A stretch of 47,605 bases of DNA from an uncultured Thiohalocapsa sp. (lineage in GTDB: Bacteria > Pseudomonadota > Gammaproteobacteria > Chromatiales > Chromatiaceae): contig NZ_CAJXYK010000047.1 in the NCBI RefSeq assembly GCF_913063425.1, positions 1 to 47,605 on the forward strand, in the 5' to 3' direction. The notes beneath the pieces were generated by a model, which was not told the DNA's origin, searched no databases, and worked only from the letters and a program-made list of their open reading frames with translations. Positions 16,276 to 26,147 of the stretch are shown in pieces (within the stretch, counting starts at the first letter, position 1; every line of letters begins with the position of its first letter). The position numbers were made by a program, and so were the translations under genes.

Positions 16276-17130
16276 ATGTCTCCAAAGCCTGCCGCAGGCC
16301 CGCGACGCGCCGCCGACCCCGCTCCGACCCACGCCGGGCAGGCCGACCCGCACCGCCTCTACGAGCGCGCTGTGCAGTGCCCGGAGGCGGAGGTGGACTT
16401 CCTCATGGAACGCTTCCGGCTGCTGCGCGGGCGCGACGCCCGCCGGCTGCGCGAGGACTTCTGCGGCACCGCCGCCGTCTGCTGCGAATGGGTGCGGCGC
16501 CACCCGCAGCACCATGCCCTGGGCCTCGACCTGGACCCCGCCGTACTCGCCTGGGCGGAGCGGCACAACCGCCGGGCGCTGCCGGCCGAGTCGCAGGCGC
16601 GCATGAGCCTGGTGCAGGCGGACGTGCGCGCGGCGCCCGCCGGCGAGCCGCCGGACCTGGTGGCGGCCATGAACTTCAGCTACTGGCTGTTTCTGGAGCG
16701 CGCCGCACTGCGGGACTATTTCCGCAGCGTGCATGCTGCGCTCGCCGCGGACGGCGTCTTCTTTCTGGACGCCTACGGCGGCTACGACGCCTTCCGCGAG
16801 ATCATCGAGGAGCGCGCCGTGGAGGACGACGCGGGCAGCTTCACCTACCGCTGGGAGCAGGCGAGCTACGACCCCATCAGCGGCCTGATGGACTGCCACA
16901 TCGACTTCGCCATGCCGGACGGATCGGAGCTCAAGCGCGCCTTCAGCTACCGCTGGCGGCTCTGGACCCTGCCGGAGATCCGCGAGCTGCTGGCGGAGGC
17001 CGGCTTCCGCCGGGTCATCGTCTACTGGCAGGGCTGGACCGAGGACGGCGAGCCGGACGGGATCTTTGAGCCCGCCGAGCGTGCCGACGCCGATGCCGGT
17101 TGGATCTGCTATCTGAGCGCCGAGAAGTGA
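16276..17130 (+). CDS. Class I SAM-dependent methyltransferase
   Basis: A 284-residue protein with a Rossmann methyltransferase fold in the middle: motif I is DFCGTAAVCCEWV (near residue 70), followed by the acidic loop ALGLDLDPAVLAWAERHN, then VQADVRA and AAMNFSYWLFLE (motif IV region), and DGVFFLDAYGG. The C-terminal half has an aromatic-rich segment (YRWEQASYDP, YRWRLWTLPEI) and ends EAGFRRVIVYWQG, typical of the small-molecule methyltransferase superfamily. The first 25 residues are Pro/Ala-rich and disordered. Substrate unknown. It stands alone between the tRNA and a REP pair. Confidence 0.9.
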   Translation: MSPKPAAGPRRAADPAPTHAGQADPHRLYERAVQCPEAEVDFLMERFRLLRGRDARRLREDFCGTAAVCCEWVRRHPQHHALGLDLDPAVLAWAERHNRRALPAESQARMSLVQADVRAAPAGEPPDLVAAMNFSYWLFLERAALRDYFRSVHAALAADGVFFLDAYGGYDAFREIIEERAVEDDAGSFTYRWEQASYDPISGLMDCHIDFAMPDGSELKRAFSYRWRLWTLPEIRELLAEAGFRRVIVYWQGWTEDGEPDGIFEPAERADADAGWICYLSAEK

Positions 17131-17153
17131 CTGAGCGCGGAGAAGTGAGCCCC

Positions 17154-17228
17154 GTGGGAGCGGCATTCCTGCCGCGACAGCCCCGCGCGCACCAGCACCC
17201 CACCTTCGCGGCCAGAGGCCGCTCCCAC
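17154..17228. repeat. Inverted pair of GTGGGAGCGGC-type REP hairpins
   Basis: The left element begins GTGGGAGCGGC at 17154 and ends in GCCGCGA; the right element begins TCGCGGCC near 17206 and ends GGCCGCTCCCAC at 17228. They are inverted relative to each other and separated by about 30 bp. A partial head, GTGGGAGCC, follows at 17240. The same family recurs as two direct copies at 24967-25026. It lies in the gap between the methyltransferase gene and the broken FGE gene. Confidence 0.65.
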
Positions 17229-17367
17229 GAACGGCGCCTGTGGGAGCCACGTAGTGCGGACTACAGAGCCCTGAACGCCGCCGCACGCGGGGGAGAGGGG
17301 CGCTGCACGTTCCCCGGACCCCCTCCCACGACGCGACCATGAAACAGCTCGTCCAGAAACCAGCAGC

Positions 17368-18027
17368 TCAGAATTCAGCATCCGCCAGGGACAACACCAG
17401 CCGGAAGCCGACGACGTTGCCGAAGATGTCGGGAGGGAGGCTGTAGCGGGACGCGGCCCGTGCGAGAGGCCAGTCGATGTATCACGCGCCCCCGCGCAGC
17501 ACACGGGGGTCGGTGCCGGCGGGGTCATCGCGGCCATCGCCGGGCCGCAGCGGGTAAAGGCGATAGCGGCTGGCGCGCCACTCCCAGCAGTTCCCGGCCA
17601 GGTCCTCGATACCCAGCGCACCGGCACCGGCCGAATAACAGCCGACCGGCGTCGTCGCGAGCACCTGCCCCTCGACACAGTTGGCGCGGTCCGCGGAGAA
17701 CCCGCCCCCGCCCGGCCAGGGATCACCTCGCCGCCGGGCGCCCGCCCGTGTCGCCCGCTCCCATTCCGCCTCGGTCGATAGGCGGCATGCACCCTGCAGC
17801 AGGTCCGCACCCGCGCCCCGGCTGCCCCGGCTGCCCCGGCGACACCGGCAGCGCGGCGCAGGCAAGTCGCCGAGCCAGCGCCCGCAGGCGCGCGCCTTTA
17901 GCCAGTTGACGCCGACGACGGGCTGGGACGGGTTGTCGAAGCGCGGGTCGTCCCAGAGGGCCGGGCGGTCCATCGGCCGGCTTGACTCGCTGTGCTTGAG
18001 CAGCCCGCGGACCGCGTACTCATCCAT
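17368..18027 (-). pseudogene. Broken FGE/SUMF1-domain gene (in-frame TGA, 5' truncated)
   Basis: The minus strand encodes an FGE-sulfatase-type fold: NPSQPVVGVNWLKARACGRW, then RLSTEAEWERATRAGARR, GIEDLAGNCWEWRASRY and DPRVLRGGA. There the frame hits TGA (17484-17482) exactly where the family normally has Trp in RGGSW. The same frame then resumes with YIDWPLARAASRYSLPP and ends FGNVVGFRLVLSLADAEF before a stop at 17370-17368, which is the normal end of the domain. The N-terminal third is missing: the first Met (18027) has no ribosome site and the frame abuts the mobB stop. An Arg-rich insertion sits between CGRWLGD and the STEAEWE motif. Read as a nonsense-mutated, truncated gene. Confidence 0.75.
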
Positions 18028-18060
18028 CGCCAGGTGTTTGCCGTGTGCCTGGGCGCCGCG

Positions 18061-19194
18061 TCACACCGACGCCTGCCGCCACAGGGCGTAGATCTCCGCG
18101 GAGCGCTCCAGCAGGGCGGCGCGGGTGAGGGCCTCGGTGAGGTCCCGGCCCCAGGTGTAGGCGCCCTGCCCGGCGACGATGCAGGCGCCGCCCGCGCCGA
18201 GTTGCTCGGCGATGGCGGCGGGGGCCTCGGCGGCCCTTGCGTCCAGGTCGAAGTCGAGTGCGGGGACGGCGCCGAAGGCGGCGCTGCCGTCCGGGTCCAC
18301 GGGCTCGAAGGAGCGCCCGCGGAAGCCCACCGCGGCGGCATAGGGCATGCGGGCGCCCACCACGGCCAGGGCCTTGGGCTGTGCGCTGTAGATGCGCCGG
18401 TGGATGGCCGCTTCCACCTGGGCCGGGTCCGGGCTCGCCTCGGCGTCGCCGTCGGCGGCGGTGTCCGCGTCTGCGTCGGGTGCCGTGATTGTGTGAATGC
18501 GGATGGCCGCGTGGGTCGGATCATCCCCTGCCAGTGCGATGGGGGCGAGCCAGCAGCGCGCGCCGACCCGCACGGAGAGCCAGCCGGCGCGGGGCTCCGC
18601 CGGTGAGATGCGGCACTGCCGGCAGCGCCGCAGCAGCTCCTCGCGGGGGTCTTCGCCGCTGAAGCGCCCGTCCGCGAGCCGCGCCTGGATGAAATCGGCG
18701 ACGGCGGCGGCGTCATCGAGCGGCAGGCGCTCGGGTGCCGCCCCCGCCGGCAGCTCGGCATCCGTGACGACGGCGATGATGTCCGGGTCGTCCGGATACA
18801 GCGGCGGCCTGGCGAGACTGCTGCGCTGCACCTCGATTTTCGGCAGGTGCTCGCCGCGGAAGCCCTCCACCAGCACCAGATCCAGGCGCGCGGCGTCGAA
18901 GCGCGCCAGCAGCTCGGTGAGCGGCAGCGCGCCGTCCGCATCCCGGCGCGGCGCATAGTCCATGAAGCCAAAGCCGTCGGCCGCCGCCAGCAGCACCTGC
19001 TCGGCGCCGGCGGCGGCCACCGCATGGCTGTCCTTGCCGGCATGGTCGATGCTGAGCGGGTGATGCGAATGCTTGACATAGCCCACGCGCAGCCCCCGCT
19101 CGCGCAGCAGCGCCACCAGCGCGCGCAGCAGCGTGGTCTTGCCGGTGCCGCTGGGGGCGACGATGCCCACCACCGGCACGAATCCTCTGGTCAT
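18061..19194 (-). CDS. mobB: MobB fused to a class II aldolase-like domain
   Basis: A 377-residue protein; ATG 19194 is chosen because GGGAGG lies 6 bp upstream. Residues 1-165 are MobB: the P-loop VAPSGTGKTT, VGYVKHSHHPLSIDHAGKDS, the LVEGFRGEHLPKIEV segment and VTDAELP, as expected for the GTPase that assists molybdopterin guanine dinucleotide formation. From about residue 195 there are four Cys-type positions (CRQCRIS plus others), then after an acidic linker (DADADTAADGDAEAS) a domain resembling class II aldolase/adducin: IHRRIYSAQPKALAVVGA, PALDFDLD and ACIVAGQGAYTWG. The stop (18063-18061) is followed in the same frame by the broken FGE gene. No other moco gene is nearby. Confidence 0.82.
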   Translation of the reverse strand: MTRGFVPVVGIVAPSGTGKTTLLRALVALLRERGLRVGYVKHSHHPLSIDHAGKDSHAVAAAGAEQVLLAAADGFGFMDYAPRRDADGALPLTELLARFDAARLDLVLVEGFRGEHLPKIEVQRSSLARPPLYPDDPDIIAVVTDAELPAGAAPERLPLDDAAAVADFIQARLADGRFSGEDPREELLRRCRQCRISPAEPRAGWLSVRVGARCWLAPIALAGDDPTHAAIRIHTITAPDADADTAADGDAEASPDPAQVEAAIHRRIYSAQPKALAVVGARMPYAAAVGFRGRSFEPVDPDGSAAFGAVPALDFDLDARAAEAPAAIAEQLGAGGACIVAGQGAYTWGRDLTEALTRAALLERSAEIYALWRQASV

Positions 19195-19369
19195 GATCTG
19201 CCTCCCGTCGCTCAGCGGCCCGGCCGGCGACCGCACAAGGACACAGCCTGTGAACCGCCTGCTTGGACTTTTGTCGGCCGAACGCGCAAAATTTCGCCTT
19301 TACCACTGACGGGCGCTGACCCGGCACGCCAGAGGCCCGCCGCGCCCGCCGACACCGCCGCACGCCGCC

Positions 19370-19508
19370 CCGCGGCGCTCATCCCAAACCTGCGGTGCTG
19401 ACCCCGGGGCCTGCGGCGCTGGTTTCGGGCCTGCGGCGCTGGCTCCGGGCCTGCGGCGCTGGTTTCGGGCCTGCGGCGCTGGTTTCGGGCCTGCGGCGCT
19501 GGCTCCGA
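19370..19508. repeat. 20-bp minisatellite, five close copies plus two diverged
   Basis: The unit CTGCGGCGCTGGTTTCGGGC repeats with an exact 20-bp period from 19411 to 19508. Inner variation alternates TTT and CTC (copies at 19411, 19431, 19451, 19471, 19491). Two more diverged copies precede it (about 19370 and 19390). The period is not a multiple of three, so frames rotate and a coding explanation is poor. It occupies the gene-free stretch 19195-19601 between divergent mobB and ettA. Nothing else is recognised in that stretch. Confidence 0.85.
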
Positions 19509-19601
19509 CTGCGGCCGGCCGGATGCCGCAGGCCCAGGTAAGCGGCTGCCGGGCGATTGCACCACCAACCACAGATCACGCCAAGTACCGAAAGACTCAC
19601 C

Positions 19602-21269
<1,668 letters not shown>

Positions 21270-21324
21270 GGCGTCGCCCGCCCCGCCCGGAGCCGCCGTC
21301 CCCCGCCGACCGCGCCGTCGCCGT

Positions 21325-24057
21325 ATGTCAACCTCCCGAGCCGGCTCCGCCACCGACGCCGCCGTCGAGCGTCGGCGGGTACGGGGCTGGCTGCTGATCG
21401 CGGGCACCCTGGTGCTCGCCATTGCCGTCTTCAATGTGGAGCACGGCGTGCGCCTGGCGCAGCTGGAGCACGCGCTCGCCGCCGAGCGCACGGCCAACGC
21501 CGTCGCGGCGCAGCTCGCCCTCGCCCTGCACCGCGAGGAGTCCCGCGTGCACCAGCTCCTGGACGCGGAGCTTGCGGTGCTCGCAGCCCTGTCCGCCGGC
21601 ACCGATACCGAGGCGCAGGTCGAGACCGTCGCGGCGCGCCTGCGCGAGCAGTTCCCCGACCTGCTGGCCCTGCGCGCGGCGCAGGCAGCGCCACCGCAGA
21701 CCCGCTCGGCCGCGGCCGGCGTGACGACGGAGCTGGTGGCCCACCACCCCGCAGCGGCGAGCATGGACGCGGCGTCGCAGGCACCCCGGCCGGTGCTCGC
21801 GCACCAAGTGCAGGTGCGAGGCACACCGCTGATGATGCATCGCCGGAGTGAGGAGCTCCTGCAGGCCACCGCGCCCGCTTGGGCGCAGGTGCGGCTCATG
21901 CAGGACGGGCGCTCCTGGCCCCTGGCGACCCAGCCGGCTGCGCAGGCGGCGCCCGCCGCGGACGCCCCCGCCACGGCAATGGCCGCGCAGCCCGAGCCGG
22001 CCGTCACCGCCAGCGCACCCATCCCACACCCCGGCGCCGCCGGCTGGCAGGTTGCGGTGCACCGCCCCTGGGGGCTCGCCACGCTGCCGTCGCTGCTGCC
22101 CTCCGTGGTGGCGTCCGTGCTCCTGGTCGGGCTCACCGCCGCCGGCGGCCTGCGGCTGTGGCGCTGGAGCCGGCGACGGGAGAAGGGCCTGCTGCGCGAA
22201 CAGCACCGCCTCACCGCCAACCAGCGCAAGCTGGAGGCCGTGCTGGACAGCACCACCGACGGCATCGTCATGCTGGACGCCCAGCACCGCATCGAGCTGC
22301 TGAACCCCGCCGCGGAGGTCATGTTCGGCCGCCTGGAGGCGGACGTGCTGGGCACCCCGATCACCGGGCTGCTGCCGGAGCTGCCGATGCCCGCGAGCCT
22401 TGACTCACACGCTCCGCTGCCCGCCGTCTACGACGCCCAGGCCCTGCGTGCCGGCGTGGACCGCTTCCCGACCCGCATCGCCGAGCGGCGCCTGGTGCTG
22501 GACGACGGCCCGCGCCGGCTGCTGCTGGTGCAGGATCTCACCGAGCAGGAGCGCCAGGCCGAGCAGATGGCCTACCTGGAGCAGCGCGACGTCATCACGG
22601 GGCTGCTGAACCGCAGCGAGTTCGAGCGGCGCATGGCACGGCTGCTGGCGGAGGCCGCCGGCAGCGAGACCTCGCACGTCCTCTGCTACATCGACATCGA
22701 TCAATTCAAGGTCATCAACGACACCGCCGGCCATGCCGCGGGCGACGCCCTCATCGGCCAGCTCGCGAAGATCATCGAGGTGAAGCTCCGTGTCGCGGTG
22801 CTGGTGGGTCGCCTCGGCGGCGACGAGTTCGGCGCGCTGTTCGCCGACTGCACCGAGGCGGAGGCACTGGCCGTGTGCGAGGACCTGATGCAGACGGTGC
22901 GCAACTTCCTGTTCACCTGGCGCGAGCATTCCTACGACGTGGCCGTCAGCATCGGGCTCACGGCCTTCCTGCCGGAGCACGAAAGCCCCGAGGCCGAGCT
23001 CGCCAAGGCGGATGTCGCCTGCCACATGGCCAAGCACGAGGGCCGCGACCGCGTACACGTCTACAGCGACAGCGACGTCTCCCTGATCCGCCACCACGGC
23101 GAGATGCATCTGGTCTCCGCCATCACCCAGGCGCTGAGCACCGGGCGCTTCCGTCTCTACGCCCAGCCCATCATCCCGCTGGCGGGCGCCGAGCCCGGCG
23201 GCGGGCGCACCCACTACGAGATCCTGGTGCGCATGCTGGACGAGCACGGCGAGCTGGTGGCGCCGGACGCCTTCATCCCCGCCGCCGAGCGCTACATTCT
23301 GATGCCCGCCGTGGACCGCTGGATCATCCACCAGCTCTTCAGCACCCAGCACGAGCGCATGCGGCGGTGGCATCGCGAGCACCCGGGGCAGTTCCTGTTC
23401 GCGGTGAACCTCTCCGGCACCTCTGTCAGCGACGAGGGCTTCCTGCCCTATCTGCGGCGCCAGTTCGAGGTACACGAGGTGCCGCCGGCGGCCATCTGCT
23501 TCGAGGTCACCGAGACCGCTGCCATGCGCAATCTGGCGCAGGCAAGGCGCTTCATCGGCAGCCTGGCGGCGCTTGGGTGCAGCTTCGCGCTGGACGACTT
23601 CGGCAGCGGGCTGTCTTCCTACGGCTATCTGCGCGAGCTGCCGGTGAGCTACCTGAAGATCGACGGCAGCTTTGTCCGCGACATGCACAACGACCCGGTG
23701 AACTACGCCCTGGTGGCCTCCATCAACCAGGTGGCCCATGTGCTCGGTCTGAAGACCATCGCCGAGTGGGCCGAGAACGAGTTCATCATCAACCAGCTGC
23801 GGGCGCTGAACGTGGACTTCGTGCAGGGCTTCGCCATCGGCACCCCGCTGCCCGTGGTGGGCTGCGATGCCGACTTCACCGCGGACATGCTGGCCACCGC
23901 CCGGCCCGCCGACGACGCCGCCGCGGCGGCGGATGCCCAGGGTGCAGACGACAGCGACACAGGGCCGATGACGCTCGCCGACACCGGGGCAGGCATTGGG
24001 GCCGGCCGGGAGCCGCCCGCAGCAACCGGCAGCACAGGCAGCAACAGCCATGGCTGA
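21325..24057 (+). CDS. Membrane-bound PAS-GGDEF-EAL cyclic-di-GMP protein
   Basis: About 910 residues from ATG 21325. Two membrane helices (LLIAGTLVLAIAVFNVE near residue 25 and LPSLLPSVVASVLLVGLTAA near 260) bracket a periplasmic region. A PAS domain follows (LEAVLDSTTDGIVMLDAQHR, LNPAAEVMFGR). The GGDEF domain is intact (GRLGGDEFGALFA) with the metal region YIDIDQFKVIND, but the inhibitory RxxD site is replaced by RVAV, so product inhibition is unlikely there. The EAL domain reads EILVRM at the signature, with FIPAAERY, CFEVTETAAM, ALDDFGSGLSSY and LKIDGSFV, so most catalytic residues are present. Both synthesis and hydrolysis of c-di-GMP are possible. The stop overlaps the next gene by 8 bp. 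Confidence 0.92.
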   Translation: MSTSRAGSATDAAVERRRVRGWLLIAGTLVLAIAVFNVEHGVRLAQLEHALAAERTANAVAAQLALALHREESRVHQLLDAELAVLAALSAGTDTEAQVETVAARLREQFPDLLALRAAQAAPPQTRSAAAGVTTELVAHHPAAASMDAASQAPRPVLAHQVQVRGTPLMMHRRSEELLQATAPAWAQVRLMQDGRSWPLATQPAAQAAPAADAPATAMAAQPEPAVTASAPIPHPGAAGWQVAVHRPWGLATLPSLLPSVVASVLLVGLTAAGGLRLWRWSRRREKGLLREQHRLTANQRKLEAVLDSTTDGIVMLDAQHRIELLNPAAEVMFGRLEADVLGTPITGLLPELPMPASLDSHAPLPAVYDAQALRAGVDRFPTRIAERRLVLDDGPRRLLLVQDLTEQERQAEQMAYLEQRDVITGLLNRSEFERRMARLLAEAAGSETSHVLCYIDIDQFKVINDTAGHAAGDALIGQLAKIIEVKLRVAVLVGRLGGDEFGALFADCTEAEALAVCEDLMQTVRNFLFTWREHSYDVAVSIGLTAFLPEHESPEAELAKADVACHMAKHEGRDRVHVYSDSDVSLIRHHGEMHLVSAITQALSTGRFRLYAQPIIPLAGAEPGGGRTHYEILVRMLDEHGELVAPDAFIPAAERYILMPAVDRWIIHQLFSTQHERMRRWHREHPGQFLFAVNLSGTSVSDEGFLPYLRRQFEVHEVPPAAICFEVTETAAMRNLAQARRFIGSLAALGCSFALDDFGSGLSSYGYLRELPVSYLKIDGSFVRDMHNDPVNYALVASINQVAHVLGLKTIAEWAENEFIINQLRALNVDFVQGFAIGTPLPVVGCDADFTADMLATARPADDAAAAADAQGADDSDTGPMTLADTGAGIGAGREPPAATGSTGSNSHG

Positions 24058-24931
24058 CGACCGCCTGCAAGCCCTGCTGGCGCGCGCCGAGGGCCTGCTC
24101 GGCCGCCTGGAGCAGCACTTCCCGGCGCCGCACGCCACCGACTGGAGCGTCCACGCCTGGCGCTGGCGCCGCGGCGGGCCCTTCGGCGCCGCCGGCCGGC
24201 TGGAGGCCGTACATCGCCCGCATGCGCTGACCCTGGGCGACCTCTGCTGCGTGGATGCGCAGCGCGACGAGATCGACCGCAACACCCGCCAGTTCCTCGC
24301 CGGCGCCGGCGCCAACAACGTCCTGCTCTCGGGCGCGCGCGGCACCGGCAAGTCCACGCTGGTGAAGGCGCTGTTCAACACCTACCGCCACCAGGGCCTG
24401 CGGCTCATCGAGGTGGACAAGGACGAGCTCGCGGACCTGCCGCGGATTCTGGGGCAGATCGACGGCCGCGACGAGCGCTTCATCCTGTACTGCGACGACC
24501 TCTCCTTCGAGGCCGGCGAGGGCAGCTACAAGGCGCTCAAGGCGGCGCTGGACGGCTCCATCAGTGCGCCGCCGGACAATGTGCTCATCTACGCCACGTC
24601 CAACCGCCGTCACCTGCTGCCGGAATTCCAGCGCGAGAACCGCGAGGCGCGCGTCATCGACGGCGAGATCCACCACGGCGAGAGCGTGGAGGAAAAGATC
24701 TCCCTGTCCGACCGCTTCGGGCTCTGGCTGTCGTTCCAGCCCTTCACCCAGGGCCAGTACCTGGCCGTCTGCCGGCACTGGCTCACGCGCTTGGGCGCCG
24801 CCGCCGTGGACGGCCCGGACGTGGAGCGCGCCGCGCTGCAATGGGCCCTGCGCCGCGGCTCCCGCAGCGGCCGCACGGCGTATCAGTTCGCCCGCGACCG
24901 CGCCGGGCGTGAGCGCGTTGCCCAGTCCTGA
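24050..24931 (+). CDS. DUF815 AAA-family ATPase
   Basis: A 293-residue protein; ATG 24050 overlaps the end of the GGDEF-EAL gene, implying translational coupling. Visible motifs: FLAGAGANNVLLSGARGTGK with Walker A GARGTGKST, Walker B FILYCDDLSFE, sensor-type IYATSNRRHLLPE and the family-typical ENREARVIDGEIHHGE, then SLSDRFGLWLSFQPF. These are the hallmarks of DUF815. The role of the family is unsettled. The last 20 residues are Arg-rich. The REP copies at 24967 follow the stop. Confidence 0.92.
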   Translation: MADDRLQALLARAEGLLGRLEQHFPAPHATDWSVHAWRWRRGGPFGAAGRLEAVHRPHALTLGDLCCVDAQRDEIDRNTRQFLAGAGANNVLLSGARGTGKSTLVKALFNTYRHQGLRLIEVDKDELADLPRILGQIDGRDERFILYCDDLSFEAGEGSYKALKAALDGSISAPPDNVLIYATSNRRHLLPEFQRENREARVIDGEIHHGESVEEKISLSDRFGLWLSFQPFTQGQYLAVCRHWLTRLGAAAVDGPDVERAALQWALRRGSRSGRTAYQFARDRAGRERVAQS

Positions 24932-24966
24932 GTCCGGCCGCGGGGCATCCCGCCCAAGCCCTGTTT

Positions 24967-25026
24967 GTCGCGGCAGGGACGCCGCTCCCACACACAGGTT
25001 TGTCGCGGCAGGGATGCCGCTCCCAC
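24967..25026. repeat. Two direct copies of the GTGGGAGCGGC REP element
   Basis: GTCGCGGCAGGGACGCCGCT followed by CCCAC (24967-24991) recurs at 25002-25026 with two-base differences, 35 bp apart, each preceded by TTT. Read on the minus strand each begins GTGGGAGCGGC and ends GCCGCGAC, the same family as at 17154-17228. It lies between convergent genes (DUF815 ATPase and birA) and could form stem structures in both transcripts. Confidence 0.7.
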
Positions 25027-25107
25027 ACGACGGCTGCGCGTGAGCTCTCGCATGGTTTCGGCATTCCGTGGCCCGAGCAGACATTTCGGCATACACCCCA
25101 CCCATGC

Positions 25108-26124
25108 TCAACGCACCGGCGCCGAGCGCAGGCTCACCTCCCCGGCATGGAAGGTGCGCCGCCCCTCGGCGGTCTCCAGCACCAGGCCGCCGTCCGCGGC
25201 GACACCGGCGCAGATGCCCGTGATGCGCCGCTCGCCCATGTGCAGCGTCACCGGCTCGCCCAGGTAGGCATCCAGGCGGTGCCAGTCCTCCAGGAAGGGG
25301 TCGAGACCGGCGGCAGCGAAGTCCATCAGCGCCCGCAGCAGGCCATCCACGAGCGCGCCCGCGAGCGCATTGCGCCCCGGCATGGCGGTGCCGAGCACGG
25401 TGGCGAGGTCCGCCCAGGGCTGATCGATGGCCGCGGCCTGGGCCCGGCTCAGATGCAGGTTGACGCCGAGCCCCACCACCACGTGGCTCGGCCCCTGGGA
25501 CTCGCCGACCACCTCCAGCAGCAGGCCGCCCAGCTTGCGGCGGCGCCAGTGCAGGTCGTTGGGCCACTTGAGGCCGATGTCCACGACGCCGTTGTCCCGC
25601 AGGGCGCGCGCCGCGGCCACCCCGCAGGCAAGGCTCAGACCGCCCAGCTGCGCCGGCGCCAGCGGCGAGCGCCAGAGGATCGACAGATAGATGTTGGCGC
25701 CGAAGGGCGACACCCAGCCGCGGCCCGAGCGCCCGCGCCCGGCGAGCTGGCGCTCGGCGAGACAGACGCTGCCCGACGGCGCACCCGCAGTGGCCGCCTG
25801 CATGAGCCGGGTGTTGGTGGAGTCGACGGCCTCAAGCACCTGGATGTCCGCGAGCGCCCCGCGCGCAGGCTCCGACAGTGCCACCTCGATGCGCGCGGCG
25901 TCCAGCAGCTCCAGTGGGCGATGCAGCCGGTAGCCCTGGCCGCGCTGGGTCTCGAGGTCCAGGCCCAGCTCGTCGGCGGCCCGGCGCAGGGTCTTCCAGA
26001 CGGCGGCGCGGCTGATGCCGAGCTGCGCCGCCAGCTCCGCACCGGAGTGCACCTCACCGTCGGCCAACAGCTGCAGCAGCGCACGGCGGCGGGAGCGACC
26101 CACAGCCTCGACCTGCGCGACCAT
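25108..26124 (-). CDS. birA: Biotin operon repressor / biotin-protein ligase BirA
   Basis: A 338-residue bifunctional protein. The N-terminal winged helix (about residues 10-65: LLQLLADGEVHSGAELAAQL, GISRAAVWKTLRRAADELG) binds the biotin operator. The ligase domain has the SNT-type VDSTNTRL, the biotinoyl-AMP loop GRGRSGRGWVSP, the LKWPNDL motif and KLGGLLLEV. The C-terminal SH3-like domain (about 290-338) contains GERRITGICAGVAADGGLVL. It charges acetyl-CoA carboxylase carrier protein with biotin and, as holorepressor, shuts biotin synthesis genes. Length fits the two-function class rather than ligase-only forms. Confidence 0.95.
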   Translation of the reverse strand: MVAQVEAVGRSRRRALLQLLADGEVHSGAELAAQLGISRAAVWKTLRRAADELGLDLETQRGQGYRLHRPLELLDAARIEVALSEPARGALADIQVLEAVDSTNTRLMQAATAGAPSGSVCLAERQLAGRGRSGRGWVSPFGANIYLSILWRSPLAPAQLGGLSLACGVAAARALRDNGVVDIGLKWPNDLHWRRRKLGGLLLEVVGESQGPSHVVVGLGVNLHLSRAQAAAIDQPWADLATVLGTAMPGRNALAGALVDGLLRALMDFAAAGLDPFLEDWHRLDAYLGEPVTLHMGERRITGICAGVAADGGLVLETAEGRRTFHAGEVSLRSAPVR

Positions 26125-26147
26125 GGCAAGCGCCGGACCAGCCCTAC

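Noticed and set aside
19370-19508. Possible CRISPR array
   Set aside because: Units are contiguous 20-bp tandem copies with no spacers, and no cas gene is nearby.
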